From assembly GCF_000182925.2 (NCBI RefSeq), contig NC_026501.1, positions 6,799,917 through 6,863,916 of the forward strand: a stretch of 64,000 nucleotides of DNA, read 5' to 3'. The stretch is from Neurospora crassa OR74A. Taxonomy: Eukaryota; Ascomycota; Sordariomycetes; Sordariales; Sordariaceae. Each line of letters starts with the position of its first letter. The first letter of the stretch is position 1. Of the stretch, positions 48,036 to 57,782 are shown piece after piece. The notes beneath the pieces were generated by a model, which saw nothing but the letters and a program-made list of their open reading frames with translations, was not told the origin of the DNA and searched no databases. The translations under genes were made by a program, and so were the position numbers.

Positions 48036-49868
48036 ATGTCTCATCGATTTCTATACTCACTTCGACCTATCCACCAGCGACAACTCTCCAGCTTCCGTTT
48101 TCGGCCGAACAAACCCAACCGCTTCTCTACTTCATCTTCCCACTCGCCGCTCTCTGGCCTCACCACAAGAGCGAAACTATTTTCAGCCAAGCCAACAACA
48201 AACATCCACCACTTCATCTTCAGACCTCCCCTTCGCACTTGCCATACCACACCCTGCAAAATGGCCTCCTCACAGCGCACCTACGACGACGCCCTATCCC
48301 GTCTCGCCCAACTCCAATCCAACCGCACTATCGTCAACCTCTTCGGTAGCGACGACAGCAACAATGACTCCCAAAGCAAGAAGCCTGCCGCCAAAAAGGA
48401 CCTCAACTCCCTCGCAATCCCCGAAATGCTCTCCTGGCTCGCCCGCGCCGGCTACACGCCCTCATCCCTTGCCGCCACGGGGCTCAAGTGCGTGCACGTA
48501 GCGGGAACCAAGGGTAAAGGATCTGTGTCGGCGCTGGTTTCTTCCATCATCTCCCAATACCCCCCTCCTCCTTCTTTTCATGACGACGGCGGTGGTGGTG
48601 GTGCCCACATCATCCAAAAACCTGTCGTGGTGGGAACCTACACATCGCCGCACGTCCTCTCGGTCCGCGAACGGATCCAGCTCGACAACGTGCCCGTCTC
48701 CCGCGAAAAGTTTGCGCTTTACTTCTTTGAAGTCTGGGACCGGCTGTCGGCCGCCGCCCGAGCGGCTCGGGATCCGGTTCAGTCCGAGGCAGAGTATGAC
48801 GGGCCCGGCACGAAACCGTTTTACTTTCGGTTCTTGACCATCCTGGCCTTTCACATCTTTGTCCGCGAGGGGGTCAAGCAAGCGGTGATTGAGTGTGGGA
48901 TTGGCGGGGAATACGACTCGACGAACTTCTTGAGCCCGCAGTGCGTGACGGCGAGCGTGGTCACGCAGCTGGGAATTGATCACGTGGCTATGTTGGGAAA
49001 TACCCTTGAGAAAATTGCGTGGAATAAGAGCGGGATTTTTAGGAAAGGGGTCAAAGGGTTTACGAGGAGGCTGGATGGGGAAACTCAGAAAGGAGTGATG
49101 GAGGTGTTGAGGAATAGAGCGCAGGAGAAGGAAGTGGAGAGGCTGGTAGAAGTGGAGGATGAGCAGGTTGAGAAGTGGAAGGGCGTAGAGGGGGCCAAGT
49201 TGGAAGGGCCATTTCAAAAGTTTAACATGGCGTTGGCCGTGGCGGCGGCGAGGGAGCACTTGACCAGGGTGGGACACAAATTCGCGGGGGCTTTTGGGGA
49301 GGAAGGCTGGAAATTGGATGATATCCCGGCTGAGTTTGAGAAGGGTTTGAAGGAGGCTAGCCTTAAGGGCAGGTGCGAGTCTTTTAGAGACCCCAAGGGC
49401 ACGGAGTGGTTTGTTGATGGAGCGCATACGGAGGATAGCCTGGCGGGTGTTGGACAGTGGTTTTCTGGGAAGGTGAAGGAGGGCGATGTCAACGTCTTGG
49501 TGTTCAACCAGCAGGATAGGGACCCGGAGGTCTTGTTGAGGGCTCTTCTTGCGGCCGCGCAGAAGCAAAGCGGGACAACGACGCCGGTGTTCACCTACGC
49601 GGTGCTCACAAGGAACGAGGAAAAGGCGCCGGTAGAGGGTGAGCCGGAGAGAGATCTCGCGGTGCAGTTGCAGGGGCAGAAGATTATTCAGGAAGCTAGT
49701 GCGGAGACCGAGACCTCGGTCTACAACGCAGTAGAGCCGGCCATGGAACAGGTTCAGAAGATCGCTGAGCAGGCGCGCAAGGACGGCAAGACGTGTAATG
49801 TCCTTGTAACGGGAAGCTTCCACCTTCTTGGTGGCGTTCTCAAGACAGTTGAGTATGTTGAATATTAA
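48036..49868 (+). CDS. Folylpolyglutamate synthase paralogue with mitochondrial presequence
   Basis: A single exon of 610 aa from the ATG at 48036. The first 75 residues contain no Asp or Glu and many Arg, Ser and Thr, as in a mitochondrial presequence. A second in-frame ATG at 48261 (Met 76) starts MASSQRTYDDALSRL, which lines up with the cytosolic-type start of the neighbouring met-6. FPGS motifs are present: the P-loop GTKGKGSVSA, the folate loop YTSPHVLSVRERI, GIGGEYDSTN, and DGAHTEDSL near the C-terminal domain start. The GGEYD form separates FPGS from dihydrofolate synthases (GGRLD). A Gly5 loop after the P-loop is an insertion. The enzyme adds glutamates to folates. It converges on met-6 with a 190-bp gap, so the pair looks like an old inverted duplication. 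Confidence 0.9.
   Translation: MSHRFLYSLRPIHQRQLSSFRFRPNKPNRFSTSSSHSPLSGLTTRAKLFSAKPTTNIHHFIFRPPLRTCHTTPCKMASSQRTYDDALSRLAQLQSNRTIVNLFGSDDSNNDSQSKKPAAKKDLNSLAIPEMLSWLARAGYTPSSLAATGLKCVHVAGTKGKGSVSALVSSIISQYPPPPSFHDDGGGGGAHIIQKPVVVGTYTSPHVLSVRERIQLDNVPVSREKFALYFFEVWDRLSAAARAARDPVQSEAEYDGPGTKPFYFRFLTILAFHIFVREGVKQAVIECGIGGEYDSTNFLSPQCVTASVVTQLGIDHVAMLGNTLEKIAWNKSGIFRKGVKGFTRRLDGETQKGVMEVLRNRAQEKEVERLVEVEDEQVEKWKGVEGAKLEGPFQKFNMALAVAAAREHLTRVGHKFAGAFGEEGWKLDDIPAEFEKGLKEASLKGRCESFRDPKGTEWFVDGAHTEDSLAGVGQWFSGKVKEGDVNVLVFNQQDRDPEVLLRALLAAAQKQSGTTTPVFTYAVLTRNEEKAPVEGEPERDLAVQLQGQKIIQEASAETETSVYNAVEPAMEQVQKIAEQARKDGKTCNVLVTGSFHLLGGVLKTVEYVEY
48261..48263 (+). promoter_or_regulatory. Possible internal (cytosolic) start codon of the plus-strand FPGS gene
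   Basis: In-frame ATG, codon 76, preceded by CAAA. The protein from here (MASSQRTY) matches the met-6 start MASSARTY. Leaky scanning or a second transcription start would give a cytosolic form. This is inference from sequence only. Confidence 0.5.
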
Positions 49869-50058
49869 GTCCTGGCTTGCCTGTTTTCCTTTAACCCCCT
49901 TGTTCTATTTTCCTGTACTTTTCCTGTATTTCCCTGTGTTTTGTAACAAAGAAAAGATGCTGCGAAGCAAAATGCCAAATCCTGTACATACCATGTAAAA
50001 AATGGACGGATATCTAAAATATAAATGTTGAAAACTGCTGCCGAACCACAAGTCCCCT

Positions 50059-51756
50059 TCAGAGAGCATCTGCTTTTTCCAAAATGCCGAGCGCGCCACC
50101 CACAAGGTGAAGGCTGCCGGTGATGAGTGCCTGCACTTTCTGTTCGCCTTCCGTGGTGTCTACCAGGCTCCTGGCCTTGTTGATGGCCTCCTCAATAGTG
50201 GGGATAAGCATGACATTCGCAGAGGGGTCGAGGGTCGACCACCTCTCCGCGAAGACTCGTTGTTGTGTCATGTTTTCAATGTCCTTGGGGTTATATTGAT
50301 GGTTGACAAAGTCTATTGAAGGTTAGCTTGAGCAAATCATGGAAAGACCCAGGACAACATACCTTTTTTGTAGCCAGTCGTCGCATATGTCACATTGGTG
50401 CAAAAAATCACATGGCTAAAGCCAGTTCCCTCCGGATCAGCACTCTTGACAGTGTTGCAAAGCCCATCAAGGAAGTCAACGGCCTCAGACCGGCCTTGCT
50501 GGTTGAAGATGAGCACCTTGGGTCCGCCCTTGGCCTTCTTGACACACTCCTCGACGAACCATCTCCCCGCCACCTTCAGGCTGTCAACGGTATGTGCGCC
50601 ATCAAGATGCCAGACAGCCTGATCCTCCTCCTTGACCTCGCATCGGCCACGCCAGACAACCTGTTCGAGGCCTTGGACAAACTCGGGTGATAGACTGTCG
50701 GTGCCAGGCTTGAAAGAAGGGTCCAACTTTTTGAGGGCAGTCTCAGCGAGCGCGATAGCCAGCGTTGCGTTCTTCTTCTGGAAGACTGCATCGGGACGGA
50801 TCTTGACGCCGTTGAGCCTGGGATCAACATCAAGGATCTTGAGATCCACGCCCTTTTCCACCGCCCTATCCTTGAGCACCTGAGTTGCGGAGGGAACCTG
50901 CTCAATCGTGAACGCAGGGCTGCCCGTCTTCATGATACCCGCCTTGTGCCACGCAATCTTGTCGACCGTATCACCCAGGACAAAGACGTGGTCGATACCA
51001 AGGGTGCTGATACCGCTGACCACGGGACGGTCGACTACGTTGGTGGCATCGTATTCACCCCCGATGCCAGTTTCGTAAATGGCTACATCGACGCCCTCGG
51101 ACAGGTAGACGTGGTAACTCATCAAGGTAAGATAGCGAGCGTAAATGGGCTTGCTTCCCAGTTCCACCTCATCCTTAGCCAGCTGAGATGTCTCGAGACG
51201 ATCCCAGACCTCGAAGAAGTAGCGGGCAAACAGTTCCTCGGAGATGGGCTTGGAGTCGATACGGATGCGTTCCCGGACAGCAATCAGATGGGGGGAGGTG
51301 AAGAGACCGATGCGCCTAGGGATACCGTGAGTCCGCTGATGACGCGTGAGGATGGAGTCGACAAAGGCACAGGTGCCGCCCTTGCCCTTGGTACCGGCTA
51401 CGTGGACGATGTTGAGGCGATCGAGATCTTGGGAGGAGTAGCCGATGCGGGCGAGGTAGGCACGCATTTCCTTTACCGAGTGCGCATCGGGACGGATACC
51501 CGCTTTGCGCCGGGCTTCGATGACGGCGAAGGGGGTCTGGAGGGAGTTGAGCGCATCGATTGCGTCCTACGATATGGTGAGTGAGTGTTTGGGGTTCTGT
51601 GGAGCGGTAAAAGGTTGGTTGACTCACATTGTATGTTCTAGCGCTGGATGCCATGGTGCGTTTTGTGAAGAAGAGGTGATGATGGGTGATGGTGAGCGAC
51701 CTCAGAGGGGAGACGAGGGCAAGTCGAAAAGCTATGGGCCTCAAAACATGGTGCAT
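50059..51756 (-). CDS. met-6: Folylpolyglutamate synthase
   Basis: Three exons: 51756 (or 51654)-51628, 51566-50363 and 50312-50059. From the ATG at 51654 (MASSARTYN) it is 494 aa. From the in-frame ATG at 51756 it is 528 aa, with the added 34 residues MHHVLRPIAFRLALVSPLRS... lacking acidic residues and resembling a mitochondrial presequence. The FPGS motifs are GTKGKGGTCAFV (P-loop), FTSPHLIAVRERI, GIGGEYDATN, GIDHVFVLGDTVDKIAWHKAGI and LDGAHTVDSL. The enzyme polyglutamylates folates in cytosol and mitochondria. Neurospora met-6 mutants need methionine because the folate form used in methionine synthesis is lacking (family and genetic knowledge). With the inner start the first coding exon is only 27 nt. 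Confidence 0.93.
51652..51654 (-). promoter_or_regulatory. met-6: Internal (cytosolic) start codon of met-6
   Basis: This ATG has a strong context (ACC before ATGGC) and starts MASSARTYN. The upstream in-frame ATG at 51756 has a weaker context and adds a basic, non-acidic presequence. The arrangement fits one gene making cytosolic and mitochondrial enzyme by alternative starts, as known for mammalian FPGS. Confidence 0.55.
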
Positions 51757-52181
51757 CAGGCCGTTGGTTTCAAAGAGGTGATAATCGGGTACTATCTCGA
51801 GGCGTCTGATAGCTGCCCTGGTGTTAGTGGCATTCACAATACCAAAACTCCCAATCCCATCAGCTGTGATTCAATCCTAACCCACCTTGTCACTCACAGT
51901 CACTTCGATGGTAAAAGAAAAGAAGACGGGATGTTCCGTTTCGCGATGCTTGGCTTACCCATTCGGTTAGAACTCTATTCTAGACACGCCGGCTCTGGAA
52001 CACCGACGTCAGTAACATACCCGATCTTGGCTTTTTCAACTGTGTTTGAACCCCGCCAAAAACGACCTGGCCCCACCTCAGCTATGTACTACCGGTAGTC
52101 TATGCTGTGGCTACTAGTTAAGCTGAGCATCTTCCCTAATGTCCTCAAAAGCCACTTTCACGATAAAAATATAATATCGAT
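51757..52181. other. Upstream region of met-6
   Basis: The met-6 promoter on the minus strand and the 5' flank of the tRNA gene lie here. No further gene is supported. Confidence 0.5.
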
Positions 52182-52290
52182 GGCAAGGTGGCCGAGCGGT
52201 CTAAGGCGCCAGGTTCAGGTCCACTTGAATTCACTCATCCCGAGTTTCCTGGTCTAGAAATAGGCGCGAGTTCGAATCTCGCCCTTGTCA
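52182..52290 (+). tRNA. tRNA-Leu (anticodon CAG) with intron
   Basis: Acceptor stem GGCAAGG pairs with CCTTGTC near the 3' end (one G-T pair), with A as discriminator base at 52290. The D arm contains TGGCCGAGCGGTCTAAGGC and the T arm is GCGAG-TTCGAAT-CTCGC. The anticodon stem CCAGG/CCTGG encloses TTCAGG, giving anticodon CAG (reads CUG, leucine). About 27 nt after the anticodon-adjacent purine do not fit the loop and form the intron. The variable arm (CTA-GAAA-TAG) is long, as in leucine tRNAs. A T5 terminator follows at 52297-52301. Confidence 0.95.
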
Positions 52291-52296
52291 GTTGTC

Positions 52297-52301
52297 TTTT
52301 T
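52297..52301 (+). terminator. RNA polymerase III terminator of tRNA-Leu
   Basis: A run of five T begins 6 bp after the mature tRNA 3' end, the usual Pol III stop. Confidence 0.75.
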
Positions 52302-52935
52302 GTAGACTTTGTTGTTATTTTCGCATAGCTTCCTTTTACTATCTGGTGTACACTATGGTACATTCCATGGATGCAGATGTGTTTCCCGAGCTATCCGCCG
52401 TGCATTGACGGCCCGGGTGAGCTTCGTTTTGATGGGATGACAGAGCGCTCGCTTTCCCGGTGTAATTATCCCCGAGAAGGAAGGGATGAAAGGAGACGTC
52501 TTCACCACAGCAATGTCAACCTGCCGCCAACGATGTACAGCAAGCAGATCATGTTATATAGAACTTGCATCCCCCCCTATGTAGTATATTGAAGCCCAGC
52601 TTGTGCAATGCTGCACAATATCAATGTCCCGGAGCTACAGCAGACACTACCGAGACCTAGGTTGCTCCGCATGTAATAATGGAAGTAGCCCGACTCTTCT
52701 CTTGCCTATCAGCCCACAATGTCCTCTTGATCCCTTCGGTTTCCGTCTTCGCCTCGCGGAATGCGCGGTTACGCCCAGATGGCTTTGGATATCACCAATA
52801 CATCCTATTATCAGTTTATCCCAAAAGTTTCTGCCTCTCACCTGATATCAGTTCCTGCCCAGTCGAGCCAGACTCATCATGTCTGGCCCATGCCAGCGGA
52901 TACTGTTGGACAGGCGCTCCGTCGGTGATTGGCAC

Positions 52936-52955
52936 GGTTAAATGCCTTGGATAAA
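52936..52955 (+). promoter_or_regulatory. Pair of GGNTAAA motifs (XLR-1/XlnR type)
   Basis: GGTTAAA at 52936-52942 and GGATAAA at 52949-52955, same orientation, 13 bp start to start. GGNTAAA is the binding consensus of the xylanase regulator XlnR/XLR-1 (established for Aspergillus and Neurospora). The sites are about 730 bp upstream of the xylitol dehydrogenase start codon. Confidence 0.5.
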
Positions 52956-53456
52956 GTCGAAAGATGTGGAGCTATGGGAATGCGGCTGCGTGAGGTGGGT
53001 GGAGCTGAGGGGAGCGTGGGGTTCTGTTTCGGCCACCCCCCCTGAAGGAACCGCTGCAGGGCACCCCTAGCTCCGGGAAAGCTTTCACTAACCAACAGAC
53101 CAGACAGCGTCAATGACATGGCGTAGATGCTTCCATGCATCGCGTCGCTCTGCTGCGGGCATCTTGACAACCTTCATTGAGGCGGGTGCTGGGTACCTCC
53201 AGCAAATCCCCGCCCTGCGTGCTCGCCTGGCATGATCTCTGACAGTTTGGACTTTTCTTCCTGCTGTCAGGACAACCACAACTCCACGCACTAGCGTATG
53301 ACAACCCATCCAAGCTTCCATCCTCCTCGATGCAGCAACACACACGATGCACTAGCGGGAGGGGTGGCCAGACCGGACAGAGCATCAAGGCATACGTACA
53401 GCCGTTGCTGGAGTCTGGACTCTGGACCCCATAGCTAGGAAGCTATCCGGATTTCT

Positions 53457-53463
53457 GGGTAAA
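53457..53463 (+). promoter_or_regulatory. Third GGNTAAA motif
   Basis: GGGTAAA, about 210 bp upstream of the start codon and 52 bp upstream of the ATATTTAAA element. Same consensus and orientation as the pair at 52936-52955. Confidence 0.45.
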
Positions 53464-53514
53464 AGCAGACTCCGAGCCGCCATGTTAGACTAACATCATG
53501 ATAGGTAGGATGTC

Positions 53515-53523
53515 ATATTTAAA
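53515..53523 (+). promoter_or_regulatory. Candidate TATA element of the xylitol dehydrogenase gene
   Basis: ATATTTAAA about 155 bp upstream of the ATG, followed by a CT-rich stretch where transcription could start. Suggestive only. Confidence 0.4.
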
Positions 53524-53675
53524 CCTGTCTCCGTTCCCTTCATCTTTTCCTCCCTCGTAGTTCTCCTCTTCCAGTCTTGTCTTTCCGTCCAACTTCTGTC
53601 CTCGGTCACCTCCGTCAACAACACCACAGAGATAGTACCCCTTGTCCCCTGATCGCCACCAAACAAATCTTGAAC

Positions 53676-54888
53676 ATGGCTACCGACGGCAAGTCTGTAA
53701 GTTTCCCCTTACCCTGTTTCTCCCTGAAGCCATAACTGACCACTCCTCCCTCTCCAGAACCTCTCCTTCGTCCTTAACAAGCCCCTCGACGTCTGCTTCC
53801 AGGACAAGCCCGTCCCCAAGATCAACTCCCCCCATGACGTACTCGTCGCCGTCAACTACACCGGCATCTGCGGCTCCGATGTCCACTACTGGCTCCATGG
53901 CGCTATCGGCCACTTTGTTGTGAAGGACCCCATGGTTCTCGGCCACGAGTCCGCCGGTACTATTGTTGCCGTCGGCGATGCCGTCAAGACTCTTTCCGTC
54001 GGCGACCGTGTCGCCCTCGAGCCCGGCTACCCCTGCCGCCGCTGCGTCCACTGCCTTTCCGGCCACTACAACCTCTGCCCCGAAATGCGGTTCGCCGCCA
54101 CCCCTCCTTACGACGGCACCCTGACCGGCTTCTGGACCGCCCCCGCCGACTTCTGCTACAAGCTCCCCGAGACCGTCTCGCTCCAGGAGGGTGCCCTGAT
54201 CGAGCCCCTCGCTGTCGCCGTCCACATCACCAAGCAGGCCAAGATCCAGCCCGGTCAGACCGTGGTCGTTATGGGCGCCGGCCCCGTCGGCCTCCTCTGC
54301 GCCGCCGTTGCCAAGGCCTACGGCGCCTCCAAGGTTGTCTCGGTCGACATTGTCCCCTCCAAGCTCGAGTTCGCCAAGTCGTTCGCCGCCACCCACACCT
54401 ACCTCTCGCAGCGCGTGTCGCCCGAGGAGAACGCGCGCAACATCATCGCGGCCGCCGACCTTGGCGAGGGTGCCGATGCCGTCATTGACGCCAGCGGCGC
54501 TGAGCCCTCCATCCAGGCGGCACTCCACGTCGTCCGTCAGGGCGGCCACTACGTCCAGGGCGGTATGGGCAAGGACAACATCACCTTCCCCATTATGGCG
54601 CTCTGCATCAAGGAGGTCACGGCTAGCGGCTCGTTCCGCTACGGCAGCGGTGACTACAGGCTGGCTATTCAGCTTGTTGAGCAGGGCAAGGTTGATGTCA
54701 AGAAGCTCGTCAACGGCGTTGTTCCCTTCAAGAATGCCGAGGAGGCTTTCAAGAAGGTCAAGGAGGGTGAGGTTATCAAGATCCTCATTGCTGGCCCTAA
54801 CGAGGATGTCGAGGGTAGTCTTGATACTACTGTTGATGAGAAGAAGCTGAATGAGGCCAAGGCTTGCGGTGGTTCTGGCTGCTGCTAA
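53676..54888 (+). CDS. xdh-1: NAD-dependent xylitol dehydrogenase (zinc MDR family)
   Basis: Two exons, 53676-53696 (seven codons) and 53758-54888, give 383 aa. Catalytic zinc ligands are Cys 45 ([10 protein letters not shown]) and His 70/Glu 71 (LGHESAG). Four Cys of the structural zinc lie in [16 protein letters not shown]. The Rossmann motif GAGPVGLL is followed by [13 protein letters not shown], where the Asp after the second strand favours NAD over NADP. The pattern fits fungal xylitol dehydrogenase, which oxidises xylitol to D-xylulose in the pentose pathway. L-arabinitol and sorbitol dehydrogenases are close relatives. I prefer XDH by overall sequence and by the neighbouring GGNTAAA sites. 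The Cys-rich tail (CGGSGCC) is odd. Codon use is extremely C-biased, which indicates high expression. It converges on the beta-mannosidase gene 267 bp away. Confidence 0.92.
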
Positions 54889-55155
54889 GTGCTGGGGCGG
54901 ATGTGAAGACAAAAAAGGAAAGGAAAATATCGGATTGTAACTCTTGCTCCTTCTTACTTTTTCTTTGGTTTTGGCGATGGCGTTTAGGTTTGGGTCATTC
55001 TTTGTATATATACGTAGGCATATAGTCTGAAAGCAAGTCTATGTGATTGAGATGACTTCATGCACTTCCTCTTCTACATTGAAGTTGACCACCGTGAAAT
55101 GTATCTAGGTATCATCCACCTCTTTGAATATATTTCTTTTCGCGCTTTGTGCCCT

Positions 55156-57782
55156 TCATAACATCCCCAAATATCTAGCCTCGAGCTTCGTCTCCTTGGT
55201 GGCCCCCTTGACCCCAATCCTCACCACCTCGTTCGGCACAATATCAACCAAATTATCCTCAAACACCACCGAATCATCCTCCGTCTCCACCACCAGACCC
55301 TTGATCGGCACCTCGGCGCTGATTTCCACCGCCGTGCCATCCTCCGACAGCACCACCTTAAGCTCCTTCGGCTTCTGCAGATGCAGATACTTGAGCGGTT
55401 CAGGCCAGTTCACATACCTAGCAATCTGTTTGCCATCGCGATCAAACAAGTACGCCGCCACAACCGTGCGCTTCTCCTGGTTTTTTCCACCGCCCGCGAT
55501 AATGGGCACCTCCCTGGCGTCAATCTCCGTCGACCTGTTCTCCGGGAGGGTGACCCGCTCGACAACCATCTCGTTGAACGTCTGCTCGCCTGTCTCGACG
55601 TCCCACGCCTTCACAAGACAATCGACCTCGAGGTCCTCGAGCGTCAGGTTACTTGCCCACACCTCCACCTTGGTGCTCACATCCACATTCACGCGCGTGT
55701 ACCGATCCCTGGGGTGGCGGTGCTCCGTCCTGGTGATACCAATGCTCACGGGCGCCATCTCCCTCTTGACCGTGAAATAGGCCATCTTGGGTCGCAGATA
55801 ATAGTCGGCAATGCTCCAGCTCGTGACCGGCCAGCAGTCGTTGATCTGCCATACCAGCGCGCCGCCGCAGTACTCCCTGCCGGGGCCCTTCCACTGCCGC
55901 TTCCAGAGCCGGTAGGCTGAGGCCAGACACTCGCCCTGCATGAGCTGGGTGGCATACACAAACTGCTCGAGCGGGTCAGGCCCGTAGCGCATGTTTTCCA
56001 CCAGGTAGAGCGCGATGCGCCGCTCATGCCCGTCGGCTTTGTTGTGGAAGTCTACTGTGGAGGATTGAGGGTACCGATCGGGATCGCTCTTGCCGAGGGG
56101 CAGGTAGGCGTCAATGGTCTTGACGTTGGGGAAGGCTTGCATGCCGAACTCGGACACGAAGCGGCCGCCGAGCTTGTCAAAGTTTTGCCATTTCTCTTGG
56201 GTGCCGTGCCACACGTTCCATTGGTGGATGTCGCCCACGGTAGGGTCGTGTGTGTCGACGCCGTCGCCCCAGGGTGAGCCCGGGTGGTAGTAAGTGGATG
56301 GGATAAGCTCGGAGCAGACATTGGGGAGGATCTTCTCGTAGATGTAGCGGGCGGGGAAGTCGGTCTTGAGCCAGTTGTCGGCGTTCTTGTCCTCGTACTT
56401 GTAGGTGAGGTTGACGCTTTCCTGGTACTGGTAGTCTTCGTTGTTTCCGGCCCAGATGACGATGGAAGGGTGGTGACGCAGAAGCTTGACGTTCTCGTAG
56501 GCTTCGCGCTTGATGGACTCGAGAAGGGCAGGCCAGGCAGGGTAATTGCCGCAGCCGAACATGAAGTCTTGCCATACGAGAATGCCGAGCTCGTCGCAGG
56601 CGTCGTAGAAGGCTTGCTCTTCGTAGATACCGCCGCCCCAGACGCGGATCATGAACTGGTTGCCGTCGGCCACAAGCTTGATCCAGTCGTGATATCTCTC
56701 CTTGGTGATCCGAGGGATGAAGTTGTCGGCAGGAATCCAGTCGCTGCCACCGCAGTAAAGGGGTATGTTGTTGACTTGGAAGAAGAAGCTTTTGCCGGGC
56801 TGGCCCTTAAGTGGTCGCTGGATGAGCTCAGCTCTGCGCAACCCGACCCTCTTCTCGACTTCGTCTTCCTCGCTATCACCGGAAACAAGAGTAGCCTTGA
56901 CCTGATACAGGGGTTGCTTGCCATATCGAATGGGGTACCAGAGTGAAGGATTCTCAAGGGTGAACGAACCCGTGGCCTTGCCAGAACTGACTTGGACAGT
57001 TTCCGAGGCAACTTGCGTGCCGTCGAGGGAAATATCGAACCGCACTTTGTCTGCCTTGCCCTCGACCTCAGCAGTAACCTCGATATCGGCAGACTTGAGG
57101 TCCTCCGGAACAGTCGATTGAATGTTAAGGTCTGCTAGCCTGCTTTCGAAGATCTCCAGGTTGATAGGCCTCCAGGGACCGCAGGTCAGGAGGGTCGGGC
57201 CCCAATCCCATCCCTATATGCAACTAGTAAGTAAAGTGTTTCTAAGATCAGGCGTTACAGACCGAGACAACTCACCCAGTGATACTGCGCTTTCCTCACG
57301 GCCAGTCTCGAGTTATCACCGTTCCAGCACCCCCACTTGTGATCGGGATACTTCTCAACTAGCTTCCATCCCCTGAGGTAAGCACTGTCAAAGTCAATGA
57401 CAAGCTCGTTATCATCCTCTTTGAGCAAAGACGTAACTTCAACACGCTCGGGGATGAACATGTTGTCTGCCTCAAGGATAGTGCTGCCGTTGAGCTTGAC
57501 AGTGGCGAAGGTGTCGAGGCCGTCAAAGGCCAGGACGGCCTTGCCATTCTCGGGAACACTGGCTCCCTTGAAGGTAGTCTTGTAAGTCCATTGGGCCTCG
57601 CCGACCCACTGAACGTCGAGCTCGTTCTTGCCGATAAAGGGATCGGGGATCAAGCCGTGGTGGAGGAGGTCTAGGTGGACATTGGTAGGGAACTGAGCGA
57701 CGGGCAGGAACTTGCTGTGCTCCTTGTCGGCTTGTTTGAACCTCCAGTTCTTGTCGATGGGGATTACGGAGCGGGGAGACAT
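55156..57782 (-). CDS. gh2-1: Beta-mannosidase, GH2, intracellular type
   Basis: Two exons, 57782-57276 and 57213-55156, give 854 aa. The junction reads YHW|GWDWGPTL, the conserved GH2 mannosidase strand. The jelly-roll domain comes first (residues 1-190), then Ig-like and TIM-barrel domains. The acid/base Glu is near residue 428 in WAGNNEDYQ and the nucleophile Glu near 524 in VSEFGMQ. GMQAFP and WQINDCWPVTSW are further family hallmarks. The N-terminus (MSPRSVIPIDKNWRFKQ) has no signal peptide, so the enzyme should act inside the cell on imported manno-oligosaccharides, as in the mannosidase B branch. It removes terminal beta-mannose. It faces the xylitol dehydrogenase gene tail to tail. 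Confidence 0.95.

Larger units (their letters stand above)
52302..53675. other. Promoter region of the xylitol dehydrogenase gene
   Basis: 1.37 kb without a gene. It carries three GGNTAAA motifs (52936, 52949, 53457), an ATATTTAAA stretch at 53515-53523 that could act as TATA element, and a CT-rich leader over the last 130 bp. Confidence 0.55.

Noticed and set aside
48462-49823. Open frame of 453 codons antisense to the plus-strand FPGS gene
   Set aside because: The sense frame carries every FPGS motif. The antisense product is Arg/Leu/Pro-rich noise.
51620-51626. TGACTCA (CPC-1/GCN4-type site) in met-6
   Set aside because: It overlaps the GTGAGT donor of intron 1, so the match is explained by the splice site and lies inside the transcribed region.
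51757-51837. A further upstream met-6 start (MNATNTRAAIRRLEI...)
   Set aside because: It adds several acidic residues, unlike a mitochondrial presequence. The ATG at 51756 gives a cleaner one. Transcript ends would be needed to rule it out fully.
53680-54912. Open frame of 410 codons antisense to xylitol dehydrogenase
   Set aside because: Same cause: extreme codon bias of a highly expressed sense gene. The translation is Gly/Asp/Val-rich with no domain.
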